Assembly: GCF_000626635.1 (NCBI RefSeq)
Contig: NZ_CP007451.1
Coordinates: forward strand, 806,001 to 870,000
Reading direction: 5' to 3'
Source: Draconibacterium orientale
GTDB taxonomy: Bacteria > Bacteroidota > Bacteroidia > Bacteroidales > Prolixibacteraceae
Length of the DNA stretch: 64,000 nucleotides
Shown in pieces: positions 8,617 to 17,357 of this stretch. The first letter of the stretch is position 1, and every line of letters begins with the position of its first letter. Made by a program: the position numbers and the translations under genes. Below the pieces are notes generated by a model, which was not told where the DNA came from, did no database searches, and saw nothing but the letters and a program-made list of their open reading frames with translations.

Positions 8617-9711
8617 ATGAACACTGATCTAAAACAAATTGCAGGTAATTTCCAGATCGAAGGAGAAATTGAGTCGATAAAACCTCTTGGCGAGGGATTT
8701 ATTAACGACACTTTTTACTTAAAAACCGTTGAGGAAAGTACTCCCGACTATCTGCTGCAACGTAAAAACAAAGCCATTTTTACCGACATTCCGGCAATGA
8801 TGGACAACATCGAGCGCGTTACGCGGCATTTAAAAGAAAAGATAAAATGCAATGGCGGCGATCCCATGCGCGAAGCAATGACGGTAACAAAAAGCAAAAG
8901 CAATGAACTTTTTTACCAGGATGAAGAAGGCGAATACTGGGCGATGTGCTACTTTATAAAAGACAGTGTTACCTACGAAAAAGCCGACAGCCCGGAACTG
9001 GCTTACGCCGGAGGACGGGGAATTGGCAAATTTCAGGCAATGACTTCTGATTTTGAAGGAACACTGGCTGATATCCTGCCCGGATTTCATAACATCCGCT
9101 ACCGTTTTCAGCAGTGGGACAAGGTCCTTGCCGAAGATCCGGTGCAAAGAAAAGCAGAAGTTCAGGAGGAAATCGGCTGGATTGAAAGCCGCAAAGAAGA
9201 AATGCTTAACTTCTGGAAGTTGGTAGAAAACGGCACCATTCCGGCACGTGTAACACACAACGACACAAAAATCAACAACATACTTTTTGATGATAAAGGC
9301 GATGTGTTATGCGTGATCGACCTCGACACGGTATTGAGCAGCACTGCCCTAAATGATTTTGGAGATGCCATCCGATCGTATACCAACACCGGTTTGGAAG
9401 ACGATGAAAACCTTGAAAACGTTTCGATGGATATGGAAACTTTTACCGCCTACGCCAAAGGTTACCTCTCGGAAACCCGCTCATTTCTTACAAAACCGGA
9501 ACTGGATTATTTAGCATTTTCGGCCAAATACATTACCTACGAGCAGGTACTCCGCTTTTTAATGGACTACATTGACGGCGACAATTATTACAAAATAAAA
9601 AGCCCAAAGCATAACCTCGTTCGTACGCATGCCCAATACAAATTACTGCAAAGCATTGAGGAACAATTTGAAGAAATGAAAAAGGTTGTAAGCAGCTTAA
9701 CGACTAATTAG
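8617..9711 (+). CDS. Aminoglycoside-phosphotransferase-fold sugar kinase (N-acetylhexosamine kinase-like)
   Basis: A 364-residue kinase of the APH/choline-kinase fold. The catalytic loop is THNDTKINNILF, with Asp216 as base and Asn221 as metal ligand. The Mg-binding segment VIDLDTV has Asp235 and Asp237. The N-lobe shows KPLGEGFINDTFYL and YLLQRKNKAIF. Homologues are often labelled aminoglycoside phosphotransferase or mucin-desulfation protein MdsC, and the characterised relative is NahK, which makes N-acetylhexosamine-1-phosphate. The neighbouring mutase and nucleotidyltransferase favour sugar salvage over antibiotic resistance. With a GH109-like enzyme elsewhere in the window, GalNAc or GlcNAc is a reasonable but unproven substrate. 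Confidence 0.82.
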   Translation: MNTDLKQIAGNFQIEGEIESIKPLGEGFINDTFYLKTVEESTPDYLLQRKNKAIFTDIPAMMDNIERVTRHLKEKIKCNGGDPMREAMTVTKSKSNELFYQDEEGEYWAMCYFIKDSVTYEKADSPELAYAGGRGIGKFQAMTSDFEGTLADILPGFHNIRYRFQQWDKVLAEDPVQRKAEVQEEIGWIESRKEEMLNFWKLVENGTIPARVTHNDTKINNILFDDKGDVLCVIDLDTVLSSTALNDFGDAIRSYTNTGLEDDENLENVSMDMETFTAYAKGYLSETRSFLTKPELDYLAFSAKYITYEQVLRFLMDYIDGDNYYKIKSPKHNLVRTHAQYKLLQSIEEQFEEMKKVVSSLTTN

Positions 9712-9756
9712 GCATAAAAAATGGACATCCATTCTATGTTATCTTTAGTACCTGGC

Positions 9757-9850
9757 ACGTCATGCTGAACTCGTTTCAGCATCTTTCCCGTCCAATAATG
9801 AGCGGACTGAGAGAGATTCTGAATCCGTCAGCTGACGGACAGGGTGACGT
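9757..9850. repeat. REP/MITE-like palindromic intergenic repeat
   Basis: A compact element bounded by ACGTCA (9757-9762) and TGACGT (9845-9850). It contains the hairpin GCTGAA-CTCGT-TTCAGC (9764-9780) and a perfect 16-bp palindrome TCCGTCAGCTGACGGA (9824-9839). Its base composition differs from the flanks. I recognise this pattern as a type of dispersed intergenic repeat common in Bacteroidota genomes. Only one copy was noticed in the window. Confidence 0.7.
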
Positions 9851-9881
9851 TCCGGATGTGATTAATTGCTGACATTCAAAT

Positions 9882-9929
9882 AAAAAAAATCACCAGAAGA
9901 CAATTGGTATAAATTGCCTTTTGGTGATT
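9882..9929 (-). terminator. Intrinsic terminator of the DUF3472-type gene
   Basis: AATCACCAGAAG (9888-9899) pairs with CTTTTGGTGATT (9918-9929) with one G-U pair. On the minus strand it is followed by eight T. It lies about 50 bp past the stop codon of the 9977-11311 gene. Confidence 0.85.
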
Positions 9930-9976
9930 TGTTCGGTATTAACTTCTACGCTAACTCCCGAAATATTTAAATTGAA

Positions 9977-11311
9977 TTATTCCTGTGGCAGCGCACTAAA
10001 GTCGATGTCGGGAGCCACTCCCAAAACCGGGCGCTCGTGATTGGTATCAATCGGAGAAGTTTCGTTGAAAAACCCACAGTTTTTTAGATAAAAACCATTG
10101 TCGCCGCTAATGTAACCTCCCGCGTAATCCAATCGGGCCTTATCGCGTGCAGTAGGATCGGCCGTAAACTTTGCTTTGGTAACTTCGTGCCATGCGCCGT
10201 TTGTGTCGTAAACCCACTGATTGTTGTAGTAAGCCATACGTTCAATCGGGCCGGTTTTGGTGTCGAAGTTCTCCAAAAACGAATACATACCGGTTAAAAA
10301 GGTAGCCAATTTCGGACGTCTCCAGGTGGCAACAAAAAGCCACTCTTCCTGCTCGGTATCGAAAAACCAGGCCGAATAATCGGTAGTATTTTCGCCACTG
10401 GGTTCCGCTTTCAGCAAAAAGCGGTAAGTTGTCCCGGCTTTCCAATTCAACTGCATATAACTTTGTCCGCCCGAACCTTCATTCCCAAAATCGTTGGTTG
10501 TTGTATTGGCGCCTTTGGCAATCAGTTGTACGCGCTGATCTTCAGGAATCGTACTTGGATCATCAGTAGAATACGGACTCCACACCGAAAACAGCACTCT
10601 TCGTTCGGTAGTAGAATTTACCTGCATGCCAAAGTAACCCTGTCCAAAACCGTTTGCCATGTAATACGATCCGATCACATCGTTACCTTCAGGAACCGTT
10701 ACTTCGTTGTAAAAATATACAACATCCGATGCCTCAGCTGGCACCGTGTACCCTAAATGCACCGACGGGCCACGGCGTCCCCAATAGAAATAATCTTCGT
10801 TTGAAAAATGCACGCCTGATTTGCAGGCATCGCCGCCCAGCGAAACCGATTCAACTGTTGCAAACTGATCGGCAGTTTTATCTACACCTTGTAAATCGAG
10901 GTAATAATAGCCAGGCTCCGACACGGTGAACGAGCCTACAAATTCCATCCGGTTGGTGGTATTATCAAAAACAAGCTCAGTGGTCTCGTTTAAAAAAGTA
11001 GCTTTTAGCGTTGAACTGCCGCTGCTTACTTTTGCATTTACGCCAATATGAATGCTGCCTGCCGACTCTACCCGAAAATAAGTGCGCAACACTGAATATT
11101 TTGTACTCCAGCTAAAATTTTTAAAATCATCGGTTTTTACCTGGTTTCCACCAACATTGGTAACAAACCAACTGTTTCCTTCGCACGGAATTTGGTACGA
11201 CATCGCTGGTATTTCCTTTTCTTCTATTACTTCATCTTTTTGGCATGAAATAACTGAAAGCGGAAAAACCAACAATACAAATAACAAGTTCAGTTTAAAT
11301 TTTTGTCTCAT
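9977..11311 (-). CDS. DUF3472/DUF5077-type surface lipoprotein
   Basis: A 444-residue lipoprotein with lipobox LSVISC (Cys23) followed by QKDEVIEE, typical of surface-exported Bacteroidota lipoproteins. Residues about 38-160 resemble DUF5077: a beta-sandwich segment beginning MSYQIPCEGNSWFVTNVGGN with GYYYLDLQGVDK near its end. The rest resembles DUF3472, with VHLGYTVP, FGQGYFGMQVNS, ATWRRP and FLENFDTKTGPIERMAYYNN. These domains occur with SusC/D systems and may bind or act on glycans; no activity is established from the sequence. It lies downstream of susD-1 but is separated by a terminator and has its own promoter-like box, so it may be expressed independently. Confidence 0.78.
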   Translation of the reverse strand: MRQKFKLNLLFVLLVFPLSVISCQKDEVIEEKEIPAMSYQIPCEGNSWFVTNVGGNQVKTDDFKNFSWSTKYSVLRTYFRVESAGSIHIGVNAKVSSGSSTLKATFLNETTELVFDNTTNRMEFVGSFTVSEPGYYYLDLQGVDKTADQFATVESVSLGGDACKSGVHFSNEDYFYWGRRGPSVHLGYTVPAEASDVVYFYNEVTVPEGNDVIGSYYMANGFGQGYFGMQVNSTTERRVLFSVWSPYSTDDPSTIPEDQRVQLIAKGANTTTNDFGNEGSGGQSYMQLNWKAGTTYRFLLKAEPSGENTTDYSAWFFDTEQEEWLFVATWRRPKLATFLTGMYSFLENFDTKTGPIERMAYYNNQWVYDTNGAWHEVTKAKFTADPTARDKARLDYAGGYISGDNGFYLKNCGFFNETSPIDTNHERPVLGVAPDIDFSALPQE

Positions 11312-11325
11312 CTGGCTGCTGTTTG

Positions 11326-11374
11326 AAAAAAATCAGACTTTCGAGATGCAAAGATACACCACAAAAGTCTGATT
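11326..11374 (-). terminator. Terminator after susD-1, with embedded promoter box
   Basis: AATCAGACTTT (11331-11341) and AAAGTCTGATT (11364-11374) form a perfect 11-bp stem, followed on the minus strand by seven T. It lies 20 bp past the susD-1 stop codon. The 22-base loop contains TATCTTTG (see the promoter entry). Confidence 0.85.
11349..11356 (-). promoter_or_regulatory. -7 box (TAnnTTTG) for the DUF3472-type gene
   Basis: The minus strand reads TATCTTTG, an exact match to the Bacteroidota -7 consensus TAnnTTTG, 38 bp upstream of the start codon at 11311. No clear TTTG element is seen at -33. It sits inside the loop of the susD-1 terminator. Confidence 0.5.
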
Positions 11375-11393
11375 TATTATCATTTATAATTGA

Positions 11394-13055
11394 TTACGGA
11401 TTTTGAATTAAGTTTGGCTGTGCCAAAATCTGAGCTTCCGGAATATAATCCACAACACGAGCACTGGATGCCGGCACTGTTAACAGTGGGTTTGCGCCCC
11501 TGTCGTGCGTTCCCGGATATCTTCTGTCCAATGTTAAACCATTTCTGAAAATATCGTAACGGCGGTGTGCTTCGAAAGCCAACTCTAAACGGCGTTCATC
11601 AAGAACAATCTCCATTATGGTTTTGCCTTCAGGAACTTCATCGTAAGTAGGAATATTTGCTCTTTCCCTGATCAGGTTCACATCTTCAAGAGCTCCATCG
11701 GTATCGCCGGTTTTTGCGCGTGCTTCTGCACGGTTCAGATACATTTCGGCTAAGCGCGAAATAATTGGAGAGAACAATTGTGGCTGACCTTCCTGGTTCG
11801 AACATTTTATTACAAAGAACTTAGGATATCCCTGACGTACCGGCATTTTTTTATCCAAACGCACGTAAGTTTTTCCGCTAATGAATTCGCCTTCGGTGAT
11901 GTAATATTTTGTTACGCCATCAACGTCTTCAGTCATTACTGTTTGTGTTCCGTTGTACTCGTACTCCCAGTTTTCGCCATTAAGCGTAACATCATACATT
12001 TTAAACATTCTCGAGCCTGCAGGAGAAGACTTGTCGTACGAATAAGTGATTTCGTAAGTGTCGCCATCGTTGTACTGCGGATCGATAAATTTGTGTCTTC
12101 TGTCGCTTGGATTTTCATCCAGCAAATCCCGGTATGGTTCTGATGCGTACATTTCGCCCCAACCCACTCCGTCGATTGTTGCATACATGCCACCAAAGGC
12201 ATACCAGCCGTAATCATCTTCGTCTTTTAAAGCACGGCAGGCAAAAATAACTTCTGAGTTTTTTTCAGGAACCATGGTTGGGAATGTTTCGTAATCCGAT
12301 CCCTGTAACAATGCGAAATTATTTGATTCAATAACTTCTGTAGCAAAACCTGCTGCTTTTGCGTTGTCTTCCATGTACAAATAAACTCTCGATAACAAAG
12401 CTTTTGCAGCTTGTTCCGAAGCATAAATATTGTACTCGGCATCAACACGCTTAAAATTACTCATCAGTTCGGCAGCTGTTGTCAGGTCTTCGATAATCAG
12501 ATCGTAAACCTCTTTTACCGTAGCACGCGGAGGCATGTTATCCACATCAGGTTCTGCATCTAAAACGATAGGCACACCTAAATTGTTGGTAGGATCCTGA
12601 TTGTAAGGACGGCCCCAAATATTTACCAGGTTGAAGTAAAAGAAAGCGCGCAGATAATACATTTCGCCAATTACGTGGTTCATGCGGTCGGTTCCCTGTT
12701 GCGCTTTATCGATAACTTTGTTGGCGTTAACAATACCTTTGTAGCAGGTTGACCACAAACTGTTTAAATGCCCGTTTGTTGGTGTATGCTGGTAGTTGTA
12801 CATGTAATACAAGTGGTCGGTGGTAGATCCGCTCAATGCAATGTTATCGCCACCAAATTCGCCATGAAAATGGTAAGGGCGCATAAATTCATTGGTTTTT
12901 AATAAGGCGTAAGTCCCAAGTGCTGCCGCCTCAATTCCTAATTCGTCGGCAAACACCATTTCATCTGATAAATCCTGAAACGGGTCTCTTGTAATATCGC
13001 AGGCTGCGAAAGAGAGCGCAACAAGAATGGCTATAAAAGAATATATTTTTTTCAT
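11394..13055 (-). CDS. SusD/RagB family glycan-binding lipoprotein (pair 1)
   Basis: Surface lipoprotein that forms the lid of the SusC pore and binds oligosaccharides. I start it at the ATG at 13055 because MKKIYSFIAILVALSFAAC is a clean lipoprotein signal with Cys19; an alternative ATG lies at 13073. Reading further upstream would overlap the susC end and add a non-signal segment. The protein shows the SusD helical N-terminal core (GALGTYALLKTN-type start, GEMYYLRAFFYFNLVNIWGRP), the TPR-like scaffold (EQAAKALLSRVYLYMED), and the C-terminal EIVLDERRLELAFEAHRRYDIFRNG with a terminal QNP. It begins about 30 bp after susC-1 ends and is followed by a strong terminator. Confidence 0.93.
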   Translation of the reverse strand: MKKIYSFIAILVALSFAACDITRDPFQDLSDEMVFADELGIEAAALGTYALLKTNEFMRPYHFHGEFGGDNIALSGSTTDHLYYMYNYQHTPTNGHLNSLWSTCYKGIVNANKVIDKAQQGTDRMNHVIGEMYYLRAFFYFNLVNIWGRPYNQDPTNNLGVPIVLDAEPDVDNMPPRATVKEVYDLIIEDLTTAAELMSNFKRVDAEYNIYASEQAAKALLSRVYLYMEDNAKAAGFATEVIESNNFALLQGSDYETFPTMVPEKNSEVIFACRALKDEDDYGWYAFGGMYATIDGVGWGEMYASEPYRDLLDENPSDRRHKFIDPQYNDGDTYEITYSYDKSSPAGSRMFKMYDVTLNGENWEYEYNGTQTVMTEDVDGVTKYYITEGEFISGKTYVRLDKKMPVRQGYPKFFVIKCSNQEGQPQLFSPIISRLAEMYLNRAEARAKTGDTDGALEDVNLIRERANIPTYDEVPEGKTIMEIVLDERRLELAFEAHRRYDIFRNGLTLDRRYPGTHDRGANPLLTVPASSARVVDYIPEAQILAQPNLIQNP

Positions 13056-13087
13056 CTTATTTTTATTATTCATGAATACTGTTTTTG

Positions 13088-16075
13088 CTAAAAGTTGATT
13101 TTCACACCAGCCAATATCTTTTTCGACAATGGGTAAAGCGCTCCTGATTCCGGATCCATACCCGACCAATCGGTAATAGTTACCAGGTTGTCGCCACTGA
13201 TATAAACTGAAGCGTTTTTAACTTTAATAGCGTCGGTGGCTACTTTTGGCAAACGGTACGACAGTGTTACATTACGCAAACGGATGTAACTGGCATCTTC
13301 CAGGTAACGCGATGAAGGTTTGTTGGCATTCACTCCGCCATTAAATGGTTTTGGATGCGTAGCAATATCACCTGGTTTTTCCCAACGGCTCCAGCCATCG
13401 GCAAGATTCATATTATTGAACGAAGCATACGAACCATCGCTGTCGAATAACTCGCGGTTGCCATTGTATTTGTATATATCCTCAACAAAACCAATGTTTG
13501 CTCTTAAAGTAAAATTGTTGTAAGTAAAGGTATTCAATACTCCACCGGTGTAGCTTGGTGTAGCTTTCGATCCGACATACTGCAAAGTGGCATCGGCGTA
13601 ATTCGATGTCAACTCAACCGATTCAGTACCATCTTCGTTTACTACAATTTGCTCCCACAATGGTTCGCCATTTGATGGATTTGCGCCGTACCAAATACGC
13701 TGGTAGTACGAATCCATATCGTAACCCTGCTCAATACGAACGTTTCCTGATGTATAAGCTTTATCTTCATACAATTCCTCTACCCGGTTTTTGTTATAGG
13801 CAAAGTTGATGGTCATGTCCCAGTTAAATTTCGATGTTTTTACGATCTCAGGCGTAACCGACAATTCGTAACCTTTGTTGGTAACACGACCAACGTTCAT
13901 CCAAACCCCATTATAACCCGACAATGCAGGAAGCGGAACATAAGTTAACAGATTGTCGCTGTTTTTATAGTATAAATCGAGGTTTAAACCAACGCGATTA
14001 AACAAACGTGTGTTAATGGCTGTGTTGTAGCTGGTAACTTTCTCCCAGCTAATATCGGGATTCCCTTTTTGGTAGGGCGTTGCAGCACTGTTTCCGTTAT
14101 ATTGAGCCACAAAAGCATAGTAACCAAGGTACTGGAATCCGTCCGGAGCGTTACCAACCTGCCCCATACTGGCCGACCATTTTAATACATCAACCCATTT
14201 TACATTGCTCATAAAGTCTTCGTGGTGCAGGTTCCAACCTAAACTTGCCGACCAGAAATTACCGTATTGGTTGTTCGGACCGAAACTACTTGACCCCTGA
14301 CGGTTGAATGATGCTGTTGCCAAATATTTGTTATCGTAAGCATACTGTAAGTTAACCAACATACTTTGTTTTGCACTTTCCCATTTTCCTCCTCCAACGC
14401 TAACAGCTTCGGCAGTGGCATTAAGCACAGTTAAACCTGCCGCAACACCTTTACCAGTTGCTTCTGAATTATCAGCATGGTAATCGCTGTATTCCCAGGC
14501 CACAAAGGCATTCAGGTTATGCTGGTCGAACGTTTTTTTGAAACGGAGCATTTGGTTGGTGAAACGTGTTCTGCTAAAACTGTATTTTTCGTATAATCTA
14601 CCTCTGTCGGCCTGACCCCCAATCGAACGTGGATCGGTATAAGATTCTTCCTGTCCGTTACCCAGCGCAATGTTGTTCATTGACGAGAATGTAAGCCACT
14701 CGTTAATTTTATAATCAACGCCAATGTTAATGCGTAAATTGTTACCACGCGTTGTGCCGTAATTGTATTGCAGGTCGTACAAATAGTTGTTTTCGTCGCG
14801 GCCGTACCATACTTTACCATTTTCAAGCAGGTATTCTTTTCCACTGTCAACGCGTGGATCCAAAACCGATCCGTCAGGTAAATAAGGTTCGTCCCATGGC
14901 ATGTAAGTAAACATGTTATAAGTTGAGTGTTCCTGGTTGAATGTATTTGTATAGTTACCCGAAAGATTTGTTTTGATCAAAAGTCGTTCTGTTGCATTGA
15001 TCTCAAGGTTGGCAATACCCGAAAAACGCTCGTATTCGTAGCCTTTTAAAGCACCTGTTTCGTTGTAGTAAGTACCCGACAAGTAAGCCAGAATTTTATC
15101 GTTTCCACCCGAGTAGTTTACGTTGTATTCCTGAGCCTGCCCGGTTTGTGTACCAATGTTCATCCAGTCGGTATCGGTATTCAATACATCTTCAGTAACG
15201 TTCGGATTCCAGGTTTTTTGGTAGTCGTACAACTCCTGCGAGTTCATTAACGAAAAGTTTCCGGTATTAAATGTAGTAGCACCGTACGATGCGTTAACAT
15301 TAACAACCGACATACCTTTTTCAGCTCGTTTGGTTTGCAACAGAATAACACCGTTTGCAGCCAGCGAACCATACAACGAGGTGGCCGATGCATCTTTTAA
15401 AACGGTAATACTTTCAATATCATCGGGGCTAAAACCCGGATCGTCGTTGCCCATAATAATACCATCAACAACCCAAAGCGGTTTTGTTGTACCCGACAGC
15501 GAACCTTTACCACGAATAGTAATTTCGGTGCTGGCTCCCGGCTTACCACTGCTTGTGCTGGTGTGCATACCGGCTACTTTACCTTGTAACATTGATGCTA
15601 CGTTTGGTGCAAAAACATCTTTTAGTTCTTCAGCATCGATAGCAACTGCCGATCCTGTTAAATTCGATTTTTTGGTGGTCCCGTAGGCCACAACCATTAC
15701 CTCGTCGAGATCGGTAGTAGAACTAACCAACGAAACATTAATCGTAGTTTTGCCTTCTGTTGCAATCTCCTGTTTTTCGTAACCTACAAACGAAAATACC
15801 AGCGTTGCATTGGCTTCGGGCACTTCAAGCGAATAATTGCCATCAAAATCGCTGGTAATCCCAATGGTGGTACCTTTAACAACAATACTTACACCCGGTA
15901 ACGATTCGTTGGTTTGGCTATCGGTTACGGTACCGGAAATTGTGGTTGACTGTGCATTTGCAAATGTTGCAAACAAGAACATAAACATAAGCAGGCTGAA
16001 TGCCTTGTTTATGCCCGAAACGAAAATGTTTTTATTGTTTTTTCGATCAGAAACGAAATTTTGTATATATCTCAT
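13088..16075 (-). CDS. SusC/RagA family TonB-dependent transporter (pair 1)
   Basis: A 995-residue outer-membrane TonB-dependent oligosaccharide transporter. An N-terminal extension and hydrophobic signal (AFSLLMFMFLFATFANAQ) precede a carboxypeptidase-regulatory-like domain (about 43-117, ISGTVTDSQTNESLPGVSIV). Then come a TonB-box-like segment (DEVMVVAYGTTKKSNLTGS), the plug (TIRGKGSLSG, PLWVVDGI, ITVLKDASATSLYG) and a long beta-barrel ending KKILAGVKINF. It has no STN domain, so it is not expected to signal directly to a FecR, unlike pairs 2 and 3. It lies 51 bp downstream of the discoidin-lipoprotein gene and directly upstream of susD-1. Confidence 0.95.
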   Translation of the reverse strand: MRYIQNFVSDRKNNKNIFVSGINKAFSLLMFMFLFATFANAQSTTISGTVTDSQTNESLPGVSIVVKGTTIGITSDFDGNYSLEVPEANATLVFSFVGYEKQEIATEGKTTINVSLVSSTTDLDEVMVVAYGTTKKSNLTGSAVAIDAEELKDVFAPNVASMLQGKVAGMHTSTSSGKPGASTEITIRGKGSLSGTTKPLWVVDGIIMGNDDPGFSPDDIESITVLKDASATSLYGSLAANGVILLQTKRAEKGMSVVNVNASYGATTFNTGNFSLMNSQELYDYQKTWNPNVTEDVLNTDTDWMNIGTQTGQAQEYNVNYSGGNDKILAYLSGTYYNETGALKGYEYERFSGIANLEINATERLLIKTNLSGNYTNTFNQEHSTYNMFTYMPWDEPYLPDGSVLDPRVDSGKEYLLENGKVWYGRDENNYLYDLQYNYGTTRGNNLRINIGVDYKINEWLTFSSMNNIALGNGQEESYTDPRSIGGQADRGRLYEKYSFSRTRFTNQMLRFKKTFDQHNLNAFVAWEYSDYHADNSEATGKGVAAGLTVLNATAEAVSVGGGKWESAKQSMLVNLQYAYDNKYLATASFNRQGSSSFGPNNQYGNFWSASLGWNLHHEDFMSNVKWVDVLKWSASMGQVGNAPDGFQYLGYYAFVAQYNGNSAATPYQKGNPDISWEKVTSYNTAINTRLFNRVGLNLDLYYKNSDNLLTYVPLPALSGYNGVWMNVGRVTNKGYELSVTPEIVKTSKFNWDMTINFAYNKNRVEELYEDKAYTSGNVRIEQGYDMDSYYQRIWYGANPSNGEPLWEQIVVNEDGTESVELTSNYADATLQYVGSKATPSYTGGVLNTFTYNNFTLRANIGFVEDIYKYNGNRELFDSDGSYASFNNMNLADGWSRWEKPGDIATHPKPFNGGVNANKPSSRYLEDASYIRLRNVTLSYRLPKVATDAIKVKNASVYISGDNLVTITDWSGMDPESGALYPLSKKILAGVKINF

Positions 16076-16126
16076 AATTTTTGTCTTTGTTCTGTAATTT
16101 TAGAATGACTTGTTATCCGCCGTGCC

Positions 16127-17026
16127 TTAATAAGCCAGCAAACCATCGTCGAATACTTTAAATTCACTCATTGTAGTGTGGGTTAATCCCGGAGTGCGAG
16201 TTTCAATAATTCGAATTCTAAAATATTTTGATGAATAGTTTTTGTCGAGCGAAACGGTGTTGGCATCAGGACGGGTTGCAGTTTCCAACACATCCGAAGT
16301 CCACACAGTAGTATAATCCACTCCGTCGGCACTGGTTTGCACATCAAATTGTACCGGGTCGTTTCCTCTTGTACCGGTGCTTCGTGTCCAGAACTGGAAA
16401 CCACCAATATTTTTAGCTTCAGCAAAAGTTATTTGAATGTGGTGTGGCAGCGGTGCAACACCATCCGACCATGCCGAGTGCCAGTAGCTATCAAAATTGT
16501 CATCCACTAACGCGTCTTTTGGCCCTTCCGATTCTTCCTGCGTATAAGTATCAATCATATCAGGCGTTAAAGCATGGAAAGTTTTTCCGGCCTTTGTAGA
16601 GAAAGAAATGGTTTCGCCATACGAAGTGCCGGCTTCGTTGGCTGCGTAGGCCCGTACTTTGTAATCCGATTTTGCGGTTAAACCATTCAGGGTAATCGAA
16701 TAGTTCCAGTATTCTTCCGCTATCCCATCCAGGGTAAATTTTCCAACCGGAACAAAATTGTCCATTGTTGTTGGCTCCCGGTCTTCATCAGTCCAGCAAA
16801 TTCCTAAAGCCAGAATGTCTGATCCTCCGTTGTCGGTAACACTTCCACTAACCACAGCGTTAATGTCAGCAATTTCGGTAACCTCTCCGGTTACTGTGGT
16901 TGGCAGCGTGCCAACTTTCTCATCGTCGCAACTGGCAGTAAAGAACACTACCGCCAATGCAAGCATAAAAACGGAGAGTTTGGAAACCCCGTTGTGCAGC
17001 ATTTTTTCATAATTACTTCTTTTCAT
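16127..17026 (-). CDS. Lipoprotein with fibronectin-III-like and discoidin (F5/8C) domains
   Basis: A 299-residue lipoprotein (TASC, Cys33, followed by DDEK). Residues about 40-145 look like a fibronectin-III or Ig-like domain (ADINAVVSGSVTDNGGSDIL, YKVRAYAANEAGTSYGETI). Residues about 155-295 form an F5/8-type-C carbohydrate-binding domain (DDNFDSYWHSAW, HHIQITFAEAKNIGGFQFWT, SSKYFRIRI). It is probably a surface glycan-binding protein. It is the first gene of the susC-1/susD-1 operon, and the ECF-like promoter motif lies upstream at 17142-17173. Position ahead of SusC rather than after SusD is somewhat unusual for such accessory binders. Confidence 0.85.
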   Translation of the reverse strand: MKRSNYEKMLHNGVSKLSVFMLALAVVFFTASCDDEKVGTLPTTVTGEVTEIADINAVVSGSVTDNGGSDILALGICWTDEDREPTTMDNFVPVGKFTLDGIAEEYWNYSITLNGLTAKSDYKVRAYAANEAGTSYGETISFSTKAGKTFHALTPDMIDTYTQEESEGPKDALVDDNFDSYWHSAWSDGVAPLPHHIQITFAEAKNIGGFQFWTRSTGTRGNDPVQFDVQTSADGVDYTTVWTSDVLETATRPDANTVSLDKNYSSKYFRIRIIETRTPGLTHTTMSEFKVFDDGLLAY

Positions 17027-17357
17027 TTTTTTCGATTTTTGTAGATTAATTTGTTTGACATAAATAATTCTCTCAACTAATTATTAATACTTGTGTCTCC
17101 TCTTAGCGTGGCTTATAAACAATCTCGCGCCAATTATTTATAAACTGACGAGCCTCAAACGGGGGCACCCTATGCAAAAAATTGATTAAAACGAAACAAA
17201 AGCAAACAATTGTCGTTTTTAAAGACACTTTGATTTACATTATTCTTTTTAACAGAACACATAATAGACACATGACACTAGCCAAGAACTTATAATGCCA
17301 TGTTTTGTATAAGCCTCAACCTTAGAAAGCTGAAGCACTGAAGTAAAATAATCCGGA
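17027..17357. other. Intergenic region between Crp/Fnr gene and lipoprotein/SusC operon
   Basis: A 331-bp gap. Its main feature is the TAGGGT-N17-GTCA promoter-like motif at 17142-17173, reading toward the discoidin-lipoprotein gene. A GC-richer island around 17100-17175 stands out against AT-rich flanks. I found no hairpin with a T run after the Crp/Fnr gene and no small ORF worth calling. Confidence 0.45.
17142..17173 (-). promoter_or_regulatory. Putative ECF-sigma promoter (TAGGGT-N17-GTCA), copy 1
   Basis: The minus strand reads ATAGGGTG, 13 bases, then CTCGTCA. The same two boxes at the same spacing occur upstream of the Crp/Fnr gene and the GH109-like gene, and with one base less upstream of the 47.9-kb fecR. 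GTC-containing -10 boxes are typical of ECF promoters. The gene start at 17026 is about 120 bp downstream. Confidence 0.55.

Noticed and set aside
8617..9711. Aminoglycoside resistance kinase
   Set aside because: Operon context with a hexosamine mutase and a nucleotidyltransferase favours sugar phosphorylation.
13056..13169. N-terminal extension of SusD-1 into the susC-1 end
   Set aside because: Would place 38 non-signal residues before a clear lipoprotein signal peptide; the overlap with susC is coincidental.
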